The notes under the pieces: model-generated
The model's input: only the letters and a program-made list of their open reading frames with translations
Databases searched by the model: none
Told to the model about the DNA's origin: nothing
Shown: positions 32,409-45,659 of the stretch, piece after piece
Position numbering within the stretch: the first letter of the stretch is position 1
How the letters are laid out: the number at the start of each line of letters is the position of its first letter
Origin: Acridotheres tristis
Lineage: Eukaryota; Chordata; Aves; Passeriformes; Sturnidae
NCBI GenBank assembly: GCA_037013685.1
Contig: CM072892.1
Span: 2,976,001 to 3,040,000, forward strand
DNA: 64,000 bases
Direction of reading: 5' to 3'
Made by a program: the position numbers and the translations under genes

Positions 32409-34649
32409 AGTGCAGGAGCAGATACTTCTCATTCTGCCATCTAAAGCCATGAAAGGCTCTCATCCTATACTCCAGATGTTAACTGCACCCCCAGGGCTTG
32501 TTCCCTCAGATTAAAATGAAATTCTTGTCTTCCAGCCGGATTTAGCTGGTGAAGAACCTATGCCAGGTCTCTCCCAGCAAGGCACAAACATTTACAGTGA
32601 TCTGGCAGCACATCTGGGAGTCAGGGAGCTGATACACAATACCTTGTGCACTTCACACGGCAGGATTCATCTTACCTAACTCTATCCACCTGAGAGGCAG
32701 CCTCAGGTCTGAGCCAGTCATTTTAGCTCCCTGAACACCAGCAGAGAGATGCATTTCCAGAGGGCAACTTATTCCATGACTTCAAGACACCTCTCTCTGG
32801 CAAGATAAATCCAACCCTAAGAAAACATTGTCTCCTACATTTTTTTTCACTTCAAAATAAAAGATTGCTGTCAGCCTTCCCACCTGGCAAGCAGCAGATC
32901 AGAGCTGGACTCAGCATTCATCTGATGGGCAAGTGAGGCTCTGGAGAAGGCAATGGAAATGCCCTGAATTACTTCAGCTGAAAACTACTCTTGTTTGCCT
33001 GTGTCAGAACAACTACCCCGGCCTGATGCTACAAAATTTAAATATCTTTGCCAAGGACAGCGCTCACCAGGATATTCAGTTCTTGGGAATAGGAAATAGG
33101 TTTTTATGTACTGTATTCTCAATTAAAATAAGTCTCCTTGTGTGCAACTTGTTTCACCAGTGATGCTAAAGATGATGACCATAAAGTCCTGTGTCAGATT
33201 CTACATAGGCTGCATTTACTTTCACATTTAAATGCCCACATGCACATAAATGCAGCCATCAGAGCACCATTACATCAAGAATATACGATTACATCAAGAT
33301 TTATTTAACTGAATCCCCCCTAATTAGGTCATAAGGTATGATTAAGCAGTTGTTAACTGTGTCATAAGGAAGTCTACAAAGGGAATGAAATATTTAAAAC
33401 AGTAATAACATACCTATCCTGCTTTGCTATTTATGCACAGTTAAACACATAAAAACAAAGGAGCAACTCTTAATTACAAGGACAATTTATTTTGCTGACC
33501 TTCTTTTTGGGACACAAGCCAAACCCACTGGGGGTTGGTTTGGTGGTTGCTCCGGTTGACTTTGCAGGGAAAATGTCCTGGCCCGTTGCTGGAGAGGCTG
33601 CAGCTCCTGCCTGGAGAGAGCAGAGCCTTTCACAGGGCTGATTTACAGCCTTCCCCAGTGGTCAAGGGCAGCCATGAAGTACACAAATTACAGTTAAAAA
33701 TAGAGATGGCTTCATGGAATCTCATTCCGGTGGCTTCCAAAGGTGCGGGGCCAGGAGCACAAACGTCTCATTCCACTCTGCCTCTAAGCTCTAAGTCCAT
33801 TTTCATCTTTTCCTTTTTTTTTTTTTTTTTTTTTTTAACTTTTCCCCTTGGATCCCGAGCTCCACTTCAGTTTTGAACTTCCATAGGAAGGCAGGAGGTT
33901 AAACCAAACTGCTAACTGTGTCTCTTCAAAACTGACATTTAATACAGGGTATAAATCACTGTGGGAGCCTGTTATTCCTTCAGGAATGCAATTACATAGG
34001 GTCAAATAAAACATGAAAGAACCCAACAAGTTTTAAAATGTAGTATGTTCTCAAAAGCAGGCAAGAAGGAATGCAAAGCAGTCCAAATATGCTAACATCC
34101 ACATGTTGTCCTGTATGAGGGGGATTAGAAAGGAAGGTTTCTGCTCTTTAATGATTATGGTGTTAAGGGTAGGTTTGTTGCAGGTTCTTGCTGAATACCA
34201 GCCCACTCAGGGAGCTTTGGGCAGATTACTGTATTTATTTAAAGCAGGTGTCCTTTATGTATGTCATTATTTTAATTGCCATTGTAGATGTGTTTAAGAT
34301 GCCATTTAGCACAAAATGGGATGTGCAAAGTGGGCATTCACCTTTTCCTTCCAGACTCAGAGGTGCAGCCCCCACTCTCGTGGTGATGGAGAGAGATCAG
34401 AGACACATCAGGGGAGAGAGAAACACAGCACTGCAAAATCATCCCTTTGATAAACAAATCCTCCTGATTTAGGCCACCTCCATCTCGGTCTCATTGGTTT
34501 GCTTTTGATGCAACAGGCAAAAACGTTAAATAAAAGCTCATGAAACCTGTTAAAATCCAAACCAAAGACGATTAAACAGGTTCAGCACCTCCCACAACAT
34601 CACTCCCTGTCACCATTCACATTTCACTCACATTTCTCTGAGCAAAACC
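32409..34649. other. Intergenic with a T homopolymer
   Basis: Unique sequence, A+T-rich at 33,180-33,500, with a T run of about 22 (33,816-33,837). No exon recognised. Confidence 0.5.
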
Positions 34650-35340
34650 CTTCTGCTTTTGCATTTTAAATGTATTTAAATAGCCTGGAAGGAAAAGTCC
34701 AGAGATTCTAGCAAATTTTTGAGCTCATATTTGCCACCCTCAGTTTCGCTACTCTGCATTTTATACCATGAATAGTTAAACTACGCAAACTTTGAAGTTA
34801 TTTAATTGAAAATCTGGGGTTTATCGAAGGCAAGCTTTATCTGAAAGTAATTTTTTTTCAGCTAAAAGAGATTTTTTAATTCAAAATGAAAGGCTATATT
34901 AAAAAAACCTAATTTTTAAGCATTTAACTATAAGAACTGCTAGAAATGTTTCTTTTTCTCGTTTTAAAGAAGTGACTTCTCCCTAAGAGCGATTGATGTT
35001 TAAAAACTACATATATGAGAGAGTACTTTGCTTTTTAAAAGCCTTATAGTTTTTAAATTGCTTCAATCTTGCTTTTAAAAGTTTTGCTTTTCACATTTAA
35101 ATGCAAACCTTTCACTTTTTAACCCTCTCCCTAAGAAAGTAACACAAATAATACTCTATATTTTACATGTTTTCCAGGGAAAAAAAACATTTAAAAGAAA
35201 TACGTGAAATAACTCATTTTTCTCTTTTCAAGTGAAGCAGGGAAAACCTTAATAAATTGGGCAAAAGTAAGGGTTTCCTCCAGATCTCTTAAAAATTACG
35301 TTTTTACAGCATATTTCCTAATGGGAAAATTACAAGTGGG
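34650..35340. promoter_or_regulatory. AT-rich block with clustered TTTAAA motifs
   Basis: About 690 bases of strongly A+T-rich unique sequence in which TTTAAA or its one-base extensions recur around ten times (for example near 34,673, 34,963, 35,033, 35,053, 35,075, 35,094 and 35,190). There is no recognisable transposon or tandem unit. It could be a matrix-attachment or developmental enhancer segment, or simply an AT-rich isolate. Confidence 0.3.
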
Positions 35341-36394
35341 GATTTTTTTTTCCTACAACATCCCCATCGCTCCCACTCTCAGACTCCCTGATTTCACCTC
35401 CACTAAGGCTGCCAGAATAAAACTTTGGATTTCTCTCCCCTGTTTTATAGCAACCCACTGCATTACAGCTCCATGGGTCACTGGTCCTGCCAACACTTAT
35501 ATATATTCTCAGAACAAAGCCTGGGAAAAAGTTTTTGCAGAACAAACTCTGTGTTAAAGGTAGAAGTAACACTACTGTCCATCACAAAGATAATTAAATA
35601 CTTCCTATTGCAAGAATATGGTTTTATTTGCTTAAAATGTTGCCCCTCTCCAGCTACATGGGTGAAATAGCTCATGTTAATCGTGGGCCTCGGGGTTGGT
35701 TTGTGTGTGGGGAGGATTTTTTAATATATTTTTAATATCAAGCAGAATGACTCACCTGTTTCAGAGGGGAACAAACTCTGCTCCAGGGGTTTCTCAAACA
35801 ATCCCTGAGCCCTGTGCTTTGAATTGTTCTGGTGTCCTAATTCTTTGTAGGAAGGGTATAAAAATTCCTAGCAAGGGAATCTCTGGATAAAGAACAGATT
35901 TTTCATGTGAAACTGTCCCCAAATGCAACCAAATTCCGAGTTTTTGTAAAATGCTGTTTGCACTCAGGCACAAATTGAATGGGGAAAGAAAATTGAAATT
36001 CACTTCCAGTTTGAAGCTGTCTTCCATGCTTAGAAAATTCCCCTTTTTAAAATATTGTTTGGGAAAGAAATTACACTGAGGAAAATCCCATTCTCAGAGA
36101 AGGCACCCCCAAAATCTGAGGAGACACTGGGTTTGTTGGCAGAGGTGCAGGGTCTGTGTGGTGCCAGTATCCTGAAGCATCTTTAAGTCTCCAATCCTGA
36201 TGCCTGTGACAGGCTCTGAGCCTGACACTGCCACGTGAAATTAGCTTGGAAAATGCTACTAACCTGGCAAAAGTATAAATTATTTTCATCCTTTCTAGAA
36301 AGTCTTCCCTCCTTCAGCTGGGAAAGTTACCTCCTTCAGATACAGCTCCTTGACCTTTCCCCTGCTGGGAAGAATAAACCAACACCAGGTAAAA
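35341..36394. other. Intergenic, no recognised element
   Basis: Unique A+T-leaning sequence; nothing recognised. Confidence 0.5.
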
Positions 36395-36618
36395 TTCAGG
36401 TTAGATATTGGGAAGAAATTCCTGATGTGAGGGTGAGGAGGGGCTGGCACAGGGTGCCCAGAGAAGCTGTGGCTGCCCCTGGATCCCTGGAAGTGTCCAA
36501 GCCCAGGTTGGACAAGGCTTGGAGCAGCCTGGGACAGTGGAAGGTGTCCTTGCCATGACAGGGGTGGGACTGGATGGACTTTAAGGTCCCTTTCAACTCA
36601 AACCATTCTAGAATTCTA
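36395..36618 (+). mobile_element. CR1 LINE 3' fragment
   Basis: AGGTTAGATATTGGGAAGAA, CAGGGTGCCCAGAGAAGCTG, GGATCCCTGGAAGTGTCCAA, GGTGTCCTTGCCATGACAGG and a terminal CCATTCTAGAATTCT. Confidence 0.95.
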
Positions 36619-36804
36619 AGCCCATTCTGTGTCCTGAGCCTGTTCCAGGAAAAACTCCCCACACAAGTTCAGTGACAGCAGATGTGCTGCAGAGATGCTC
36701 CTGAGTGCAGAAATCCAAGGCAGGTCTGTATAGTCAAGATAAAAGTTGAATACAGAGTGAGTAAAAAGGTAAAGCTTCATCTTTTCAGATGCATTTAGTA
36801 CAGA
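36619..36804. other. Spacer between two convergent CR1 copies
   Basis: Unique sequence of 186 bases; nothing recognised. Confidence 0.5.
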
Positions 36805-37092
36805 GAGTCACAGAATCATTAAGATTGGAAAAGCCCTCTCAGATCATCAGGTCCAACCATTCCCCCAGCACTGCCAAGGCCACCACTGACCCTGTCCCCA
36901 AGTGCCACATCCACAGGGCTTTTAAATCCCTCCAGGGATGGGGACCCCACCACTGCTCTGGGCAGTTGTGCCAGGGCTGGACAAACCTTTCCATGAAGAA
37001 ATTGTTCCAAATATCCAATCTAAACCTCCCCTGGTGCAACATGAGGCTGTTTCCTCTTGTCCTGTCCCTTGTTCCCTGGGAAAAGAGACCAA
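36805..37092 (-). mobile_element. CR1 LINE 3' fragment, inverted relative to its neighbour
   Basis: Complement of a CR1 tail of another subfamily: GTCACAGAATCATTAAGATT, CCATTCCCCCAGCACTGCCA, TTTTAAATCCCTCCAGGGAT and TATCCAATCTAAACCTCCCC. Its 3' end faces the 3' end of the copy at 36,395-36,618. Confidence 0.95.
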
Positions 37093-37459
37093 AACCCACA
37101 ACACAGAGTTTGCAGTGGTCCCTCGAGGAGAAATATTCATTTCACCAACCCAAGTAAAACTGAAATAGTGAATGTGCTTGAGCAGGGAAGGAGCAATGTC
37201 AGTCCAGCTCTGAATGCTGAAAGAAGTAGCACATGGAAATGCAAATCTGCTGATAAGATTTATTACACTGAAACTGATACCTTAGAGAAAAGAAAAATGT
37301 AGTGGCTTTATTTAATGAGAAAAAAACAATTTGAGCACTCATAGGCTCATAACAGCATTATCAATATTATACCAAGGTTCTGAAGAAACACTGGGTAAAG
37401 TAAAGACACCTGTGGCAAAGTGTGACAGGAGACAAACTTCAGTGTGGATAGAAGTGTCA
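37093..37459. other. Intergenic with an octamer motif
   Basis: Unique sequence with a perfect POU octamer ATGCAAAT at 37,239-37,246; a single motif is weak evidence. Nothing else recognised. Confidence 0.45.
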
Positions 37460-37700
37460 GGCTTTTGTACCAGGCTGCTCTATCCAAATATTAGGTAAAC
37501 CCTTGATAAGTTGCCACACAACATTTCTGGTGAAACTGGAGAACAGAGGGATGAGACAAGTGTTGTAAGGAGGATAATAAATTGTCTAAAATGGAGATGA
37601 GAGCATGTTGAACTGATGGAACAAGTGAACTGAAGGGAGGTTACTGGAGGAATTCTCAATATCAGCTGTGGGATGACTGCAGTTAACACTGCCTCTACCA
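37460..37700 (+). mobile_element. Possible ancient CR1 reverse-transcriptase relic
   Basis: The order ACAAGTGTTGTAAGGAGGAT, AATAAATTGTCTAAAATGG and GGGAGGTTACTGG followed by a pyrimidine-rich step recalls the part of CR1 ORF2 just before the VPQG motif, but every frame is broken. A guess from wording; a profile search could settle it. Confidence 0.25.
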
Positions 37701-39370
37701 TGCTGCTGCTAAACGTGGAATCATTTCTATCCAATTTGCCTGAGGCACAGAGTTAAAAGCCATCATCAGTACCAGGAAGATCAGAATATCATACCTGAGG
37801 AAATGACCTACAAACCACAAGGTGACTCAGGGACCAATACAAACATCTACAGTCATTGATGCTGCGTAGGGTACTCGTGATTCTTTCTGATGAATTCTCT
37901 GCCCAGTTGTGTTTGAAACAGATTAGTTCAAAGTGAGATAAGTGTGGAAAACAGGTGCAAAGGCTGGTCAAGATCCAGGAGACATCGTGACAGTAGAGGG
38001 ATGGAGTAAATGGAACGTCAACGCTGGCAAGTGTGGCCAGGAATAAGGAGGAGAAGATTTCTAAGGATCGTGTCAGTGGGGTTCATAAACAGGATCCCAA
38101 GAGGAGTCCCAAAAGTCTGAAGCTGCAGCCTCATTAGGTTAAAAACAGATATAAAATGAGGCTGCTTGCTCTCACTTGTGGGAAGCTCAGCTCTTAAAGG
38201 GGAGAGAGACTTAATCTCAAAAACCTGATAAAAACAACACTAAATATGGATTATTCAGCAGGAGGAGGAAAGTGCTGAAAGACAGAACAGACTTAGCAAG
38301 CACTTAGAGCTGAGTAGTATGTTCTCTGCTGATAAAACTGTGGCTCAAGCTCTATTCCCCATCTGCTAAACACCCTGAGTGAGTATACATTTCAGAGGAA
38401 CCATCAGATGAAAAAGGCACTGCTTGTTAGACAGGATTTCCATCCCCTAGAAAGAAGCCAGCACTGTGCTAGAAGTGCCTCAGAGGCCAGAAAACACCTG
38501 GATTACTAGGCATTATTATCTTTAGATTTAAAACAATGTTCTGATTTGGAAAATTCAGGTCAGATTGAGGCTTGCAGGGTAAATCATAAACCAGGTGTGT
38601 GAGCAGTTACTGTGCCTGCCATAAACACAACGGCTGAGCTGTAGGGGCAGACCCCGAGGATCATATTCAGTTGGTGCTTGATCTCTCTTATCCCACTGGT
38701 GAAACTGGATTTTTACTAAGTATTGTGCTGGAGATCCTCGTTCCACTCCACACAGGCACACACACACACACACATGCATTCAGGCAGGCAGTCTCATAAA
38801 CTTTAACTACATAGAGAAATTCCCATATTGCCTCTTGGATATGCTCCAGCTCGTGAAGGGGTGCTGGTGGATGATCAGTACCTGCCAGGTACAAAGCCTT
38901 CTCTTGTCTCCCCAGATTGAGGGCTGTCATGAGCTGCCCTAATGCCTTTGCAATAAAACTCATCAAATTCCCCCAGTATAAAGTAATGAGCTGTAGCCCT
39001 TCTACCATCCTACATCTGCTACTTACAGCAGGCCAAGAAAACAACCGGCGATGTCAACTCTTCATTCTGTTCCTCAGATCATCAACTCTCTGAAAATAAC
39101 AAAATCTGAAAGGCATATGGACCTTCTCATAAAAACAACAAACACGCAAACAAAACCTCAGATGAGTTTCCCAAGTCAGCAGGATCTGCCTGCTAATTAT
39201 TACAGTACAGAGGGACCGACCATCCTGCAGCCAGAAATTACCCAAGAAGAGGCCTGAGTTCTTCCCCCAGGCTGGGCTGTTTGGACACACTGAACTCCCT
39301 CATTTCTGGAGATAACGTGTGGGATTTGGCTGCCCAAATCAACACGGCCACAAGACCTAAAAGGCTACAT
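37701..39370. other. Intergenic with a short CA repeat
   Basis: Unique sequence with a (CA)n microsatellite at about 38,757-38,773. No exon or transposon recognised. Confidence 0.5.
38757..38773. repeat. CA dinucleotide microsatellite
   Basis: About eight CA units ending in CATGCAT. Confidence 0.85.
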
Positions 39371-39599
39371 TTAGATTAGATATTGAGCAGAAATTCTTCC
39401 CTGTGAGGGTGAGGAGGCCCTGGCACAGGGTGCCCAGAGAAGCTGTGGCTGCCCCTGGATCCCTGGCAGTGTCCAAGGCCAGGTTGGACAGGGCTTGGAG
39501 CAGCCTGGGACAGTGGAAGGTGTCCCTGCCAATACCAGGGGGTGGGAATGGATGACCTTTAAGGCCCCTTCAAACCCAAACCATTCTGGGATTCTGTAA
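39371..39599 (+). mobile_element. CR1 LINE 3' fragment
   Basis: TAGATTAGATATTGAGCAGA, TTCTTCCCTGTGAGGGTGAG, CAGGGTGCCCAGAGAAGCTG, GGTGTCCCTGCCAATACCAG and CCATTCTGGGATTCTG. Confidence 0.95.
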
Positions 39600-40124
39600 T
39601 AGCAGGGCACTTTGTGATGGATGTTGCCTTTACCCTCACCTTCGTGCTCATGCCTCTCACATGTAGGCAGTGTGGGCTCTGCAAAGACAGGAAACTCCTC
39701 TCTGGCTCAGGAGTCCTTGAAGAGATATTTTGACTCACACAGAGAGAAATACAGATAGATTAATGGTATTGAGCCTGGAGAAAGCAGGCTGGAGAAAAGG
39801 GAGAGAGAAATGGTTTTGACCCTGGAGTGCTCTCTCTCCCCCAGCAATCCCCCCTGCTTACCTCAGAGCCTCCAAGGAAATGTGTCCATGGGGCATGAGA
39901 GAATGGGGATGGGAAGAACACAGAATCCTGCACAAACCTTCCCTGCAGACCGTCCAGGTTTCTCTCTCCTCATCACAAAGGGCAGGGAGGAGGAACGAGG
40001 TGAAGCACCAGGGCAATTACCTTCAGCAGACAGGGCCCCCCGTGCAGCCCCCACCATGTCTGTGCTCAGAGCTGCTGCCAGCCCTCTCTTCCAGGGAGAG
40101 GATAGAGCTCACCTCCCCATCCAG

Positions 40125-40150
40125 AAAAAAAAAAAAAAAAAAAAAAAAAA
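40125..40150. repeat. Poly(A) homopolymer
   Basis: About 26 A in a row after CCATCCAG. I could not recognise a retroposed gene body upstream, so a processed pseudogene is not claimed. Confidence 0.85.
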
Positions 40151-42876
40151 GTAGCATCTGTGGGAGAAAGACATATGTCTGGCCTCCACCGTGAACCCTG
40201 CGCCTGGCAGGAGAACACGATGCCGATTCCAGCCCCAGCTTTTCATTCCTGTTGTAACAGTCATAAACGCCTGCTGAAACCTAAGAAGAACAAGACTGTA
40301 ATCCTAATAAAACAACATTCTGGAACCCTGAAAACTAGATGGAGGCTTCTCAGGCCAACTTTAAAATTATATTCGCTTTTCCAAGAGCTGCACTTTGTGT
40401 GTGCCGGCGGGATGGACGCTGGCAGGCTGACCCCGATGGGATGGGGGATTTCAGCAGGGGAAGGACAGGAGGCAGTTCTGCAGCATAGCAGCCATCCTGT
40501 CCCAAAATATAGAGAGAATCTCCCAAGCCCAGGCTCTCAAGGTCCCCTCCTAAAAGCAAGCCTTGATATGTTTTCTCCAAATCCAGCCTTCTTTTCCAGA
40601 TGCCCTGCGAGCCTGACTCCATAGAGCAGGAACAGGCTGTGCTTGTTTGAAGGCAAAAGCTCGTGCAAAGGCACAGCTTTCCATGCTGAAATCTTTCCCT
40701 CCCTTTTTGGAGTGTGGTGTTGAACAGAAGCCATGGGACTTTGTGCACCAGCCACCCCCAAAGTGAAGAGCAGGAGGAAAGGCAGTTCAGCTTCCCCTAC
40801 TCTCCAGGGATGCTTGTTCTCCTGGTTGGCATTGTCTCCAGCAAGGCACCACATCAACTGGTGCTTCTCTGTGGGCCTTAAAACACTCACCAGCACCAAG
40901 CCCAAGGGTGGCAGGTCCTCAGTAACCATCAATTTGCATCCTTCCCCTGGCATCTGTAGAGCTGGAGCTGCACCAGCCAAGAAGCTGCTCTCTGGAACAC
41001 CAAGCTGTGCCGGCCCTTTCAGAGAAAAAACCCCTCTGTTGCCAACTCTTGTGATTTTACTGCAAATCTTCCCTGATGTTACGTGAAACCCGAGCTCCTG
41101 ATGTGCCACTCCATCCAGCACTTCCACTTTAAGGAAAAAAAAAAAAAATCTGTGGTCTTTCTGGTCTTAAAGAAAACACTTTCCAGGAGGTGGCCTGAAC
41201 ACATGCTAAAGGCTAAAAGTAGCATTCACAGAATGAAAACATCTCATGATTTTTAAAAGGTTTTTGCTGTTCTGGGAGCCTGACCTGTGATCTGGGGAGC
41301 CACAGGTTATAGAGAGCCCAACAATTGTTTGGGCAAGAGCACTGTCTGATAACAGGTATTGGGTGGTGGTGGTGGAAGGCGTGTGACAGCTCCCTAATCA
41401 GCTCTGTGGGGATGTCATGAGTCAGTCCCTGCAGGGAATAGCACATTGGAACTGCAAACACCCACAGGGCACCAGTAATATTTATCTGGCAAACAGCATT
41501 TTCTATCATCACATTGTCTTAGAAGCATCAGTTAATTAACTTTAACTCACCAGTGAAATAGGAAATGTTTTCCCAGGCTGGGGGAGCTGTGAAGGTGCAG
41601 AGAGGCTCCATATCCCAACCCCAGCCTGGGGAGGCTGTCAGGGTCAGGGCTGGCTTTTTAAGAGCTCAGCACTTGAGCAGAGGATGAGCTTCCCCAGGAA
41701 CCCCATTCCCACTGACACACCACAAAAAGCAGCCAGCATTTCCCAAGAGCTCAGCGTGCCCATGTGCACCACAATCCCATCACCACTGTCCTGGTGGAAA
41801 ATGAGGGGCTGAAAATCTGCTCCCAGGCCACAAAAGGCTGCTCTTGGTGCTGACACCGAGGGCCTCTTTGGACTTGGGTGAATCACTTCACACCCACATA
41901 AACACACACAGCTACACAGCTCCTCCCCACACCGCAGACGTGTCCTACTCGTGACACCCGGATCCCTCCTGCCTTCCCAACTTGGCCCTGACTGTGGGTG
42001 GTGAATTCTTAGAAATCTGGTCCTGAGCTATTTTGGATTGGCCCTGCAGAGCACAGAGACCGACACACCTCAGCTCTCATGTGCATTTAGTGCTGCACAA
42101 GAGGGGGCAGATCCCAACTGATCCACAGGAGCCTCAAGCATGGAAGAAAAGAGGAAAGATCTGCCCACATTCATGCACTGTTCCTCATTTGGTTTGAGGT
42201 TTTTTTTTTTTCCTGAGTGCAGCCTTTAATCTCTGCAGAGTGGAATTTTTGTGGAGGGGAAGATTTGGAAAGAAATCAATGGACAACATCACAGATCAAA
42301 ATTGTAGCAGGTATTATAGCTGGCCATAAAAGAGAAAGCATTTCAGAGTGCAATGTTCAGATGGAGGAGATTCGGCTCTCAGTGCCTTTCACACACTACA
42401 GCTTTCCCACTTTAGCCAATAAAGGCATCTCCCCTGTGCTTCTTCCTCAGGATCTCTTCTGCAATGGGATATATAAGCTGTAGAAGTCACATTCCACTTT
42501 CAAATCAGCAAAGTAGAACATTGTGTGATATTTCGGTCCACAGAGAAGGAGGAGAGGGCGAACACTTTGCACTTAAATAACTAAAAGCTTCTAGTGTGAC
42601 ACAAAGGCAAACTTCACTAACCTTCAATTTTCCCCACTTCTTAATGGCACAGAGATCCAATGAAATCAAATGAGATAATCCCAGCCTGATGCAGCCTGGA
42701 AGCAGAGGTGAAAACCTCCCAGAGCTCACGCAATCAGAACAGAGCTCGGACATTGTCGACTTCCCCCCTCAACTATTTCCAAATAAAACACTTTTGTTGC
42801 TTGGCTGCTCCTGCCAAATGAGTTAACAATAAAAGAAGGAACTTGCAAAGCTTCTATCCGAAAGAAAAGAAATAGT

Positions 42877-42888
42877 GGGGGGGGGGGG
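42877..42888. repeat. 12-base G homopolymer
   Basis: Uninterrupted run of 12 G between AATAGT and AAGGAGG. It is a likely site of length polymorphism or sequencing error. Confidence 0.9.
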
Positions 42889-45659
42889 AAGGAGGAAAAA
42901 GAAGTTAAGGAACTTTAGGAAAAAAAACCAAAAGGCAAAAAACTCCAAGAAACTATAGTGCAGATCCTCTGACTGGAGTAAATCAGGCAGACCCAGCTCT
43001 GTTGCTTTACCCCAGGCAAATTGTGGGCCTGGTGCTATTCTGCATTTCTCAGGGGCAGGGGGTGGTCTCCACTGGAAGATTGCAACACTGCAGGATACTT
43101 TTCCATATTAAAAAGGCGCTTTTTAGCGTTTTGTCTATTGCCAGGTTTTGGGTTTATTGAGGACTCATTTGGCAGAGCCATCCTGGAAGAACAATACAGA
43201 TGTTTTATGGAGAAATAAACTGGGACTTGGGCTGGATTCTTTCAGTGCTGGATTCCACCTAATTTGGAGGGAGAAATGGCTCTTTTAATGAAGGGTGCAA
43301 TCAAAACCTGTATGAAAAGCCAATATGCCCTGGGCAAACGGAGCAGGAGATACACTGCCCCTCTCTGCTGCCTAGTAAATTCTGGTCTCTTTAGCACAGC
43401 AAAAGCCTCCCAGAAAGGGTAGAAAACATCCTTTTTCAGCCAGGGAATCAGAGCACCACGGCTTTCCCTCTGCTGAATCTCTTGGAGGGAAGTGGTGACC
43501 TCTCAACAATGGAGAGGGTATTTACAGACGAAATCTGCCACATCTTCCTAAGGAGCTGATCCTGTGCAGTCACCTGGTCTTTGTGAGCTCTCTCTCAGCA
43601 GGGACCCACAGTCATCTCCTTAATTAGCACCATTCTTAAAATAGCAGCTTCTGGAGTACCTAGAGATGTTGTGGGTGCTTCTTCATTCATGCACGATTGC
43701 AGGGGTAGGGTTGAAAAAAATCTTACTCTCCACTCATAGGCAGGTTGGGTTCACTTTCTTGCGAGGAAGGTGATGCCAGATGATTGGGAAATCCAGGTTT
43801 GTTGTTAACTGTCAGCTACACGGTGCAGAGTGCCCCTTAAATCACGGCAATTTTCACTGACAGAAGAAAGTGCTTGCCACGCTCCAGCGATGCTAAATAG
43901 TCATTGTCCTTTAGGTCAGATCAAGCTAGAGGAAAGCTGCAGGCTAAAAAGCTTTTTTTTATCCTTTCTTTGGCTTCTTCCTTACTTCCCACTTAGCAAA
44001 TTTTGCTTTTTTACATCAACCATCCCTTCAGATCCCTTTTTTTTTGTGGCGCTGAACACTTCGGTTAGCAAAGCAAAGGAAGAGAGACTTGAGTGTTAAA
44101 CTGACATGCCCTCCCAAGGGTTATTAAAAGTGGCCAGATGTGCTGGGCTATGCTGAAGAAATCTTCACAGGAGAAGAACTCCAAAAGTGAAATATTGGAA
44201 CAGAATTTACACAAATTCCCAATCACAGCATTGCAGGTACCAGAAAATAAGATATAGCCTAAGCAGCTCAGGGGAGTCGAGAGTTTGCAAATCAAGGGGT
44301 TGGCTGATGGGAAGAGTTTTTGGGAATTGCTTTGGGCCAGCATTCTAGCAAGGCAGATTAGGCTGGCTCTGATCCAGCAATGCCCTTAAGCACAAACCCT
44401 GAGGGAGCCAGGGAATCACTGGAAACATCAGCACCCTCGTGTCCCACGGGCATTCAAGACAGCTCTGTGTGGTCACAGCAGAGAAATGAGCCCCCCCTTG
44501 CCAGGCAGAGGTTTCTGTCTCCAGCACCTGCTCAGGCTGCGTGGGGTCAGTGCATCAGGCTACCTGCAGGGACAGAAATCTTCTGTTCCAAAACCATTTC
44601 TAACTTCTCATTTATTTTCCTCTCTTTTGAAGTCAACAGCCAACTTTTCAAAACCACCTGTGAAATTCTGTAGGAGTGGTTGGAGACATTCCTGCTGGCT
44701 CCTCCAGAATCTGGATTTCACTGACATCTCTCTCTGCTTCTCTTTCAGTTTGTTTTTGGAACAGCACATGAGGATTTTTTGACCTGTCTTGAGAAACTCA
44801 GTTTTGAGGATAGATGGATTTGTTTAAGGTGGAGTTTCTCAGCTCTGGACTAGGAAAGTCTACATGTAAAGCAAGGATGGAAGGTCTCTCTGAGCCCTGT
44901 GGAAAGCTTGTTCTGGGGGTACAACAAGGGATACAACAAAGACAAGGAGTTGGTTTTGCCAAGCAGCTGAGAATAACAGAGCTGTTACTTATCCATTACT
45001 GCTACTCCAGACCTGAATACTTAATTTTTAACCACCAATGACAAGGATAACAACAGTGGGTTAATATATTCCATTTCCCATATATCTGATGAACTGATAG
45101 CCAGTCACATGTTCAATATGCAGTTTTTGGCCAGGCCTTCCTTTGTGGTCTCTGTTTGCATTTGCATTAACCTGGGAGTATTAATCAGGCCATGTAGACA
45201 CCCAGGAACATAAACCAACTCAAACACCCAAAAGATACACACCACACTCAGAATCAACACACAGAAACCACAGGATGGAGTACAGTGTCCATTAACTGAA
45301 CCAGATTAATCACATACACACTAAGGGAGGCCAAACATAAAACATCTGATTCCCACCAACCTCTAACTATACAAACCCAAGTAAATACTAAAGTACCCAG
45401 AGGCATGACTGGCCTCCTGCTCCTACCACATATGCTGTTAAGCCCCCCCTTGGAAACAAGGTCCAGGTAAGGAAATCATTAGTCACAAAAAGACTTCTGA
45501 TATGACCACTTCCCAGGAAACCACCTCCAAAGTCCATATTCTCAAAGCCCAAGTGTTATAATCCTTTCCACAAACAAGTTAGGCTTGTTCTTATAAGCTT
45601 CCCTTAAGTCACAAACCTTCCTCTGATTTGAACCCAGTGTACTCAGACCAATGTAATCA

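Larger units (their letters stand above)
39600..45659. other. Long intergenic stretch without CR1
   Basis: About 6 kb. Contains a long A run (about 40,125-40,150), an A run (41,136-41,148), a 12-G run (42,877-42,888) and a weak CTCF-like match (42,095-42,110). Unique, non-repetitive blocks at 43,070-43,220 (with CCATATTAAAAAGG) and 43,830-43,960 may be conserved. The 196-codon minus-strand frame at 40,537-41,127 has no recognisable domain. Confidence 0.5.

Noticed and set aside
40537..41127. 196-codon frame on the minus strand
   Set aside because: No domain, signal or conserved motif recognised. It stands alone without splice or promoter support, and overlapping frames exist on the other strand.
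44990..45640. Possible LTR element
   Set aside because: Composition shifts slightly, but no paired LTRs, TG...CA ends, primer-binding site or retroviral frame could be seen.
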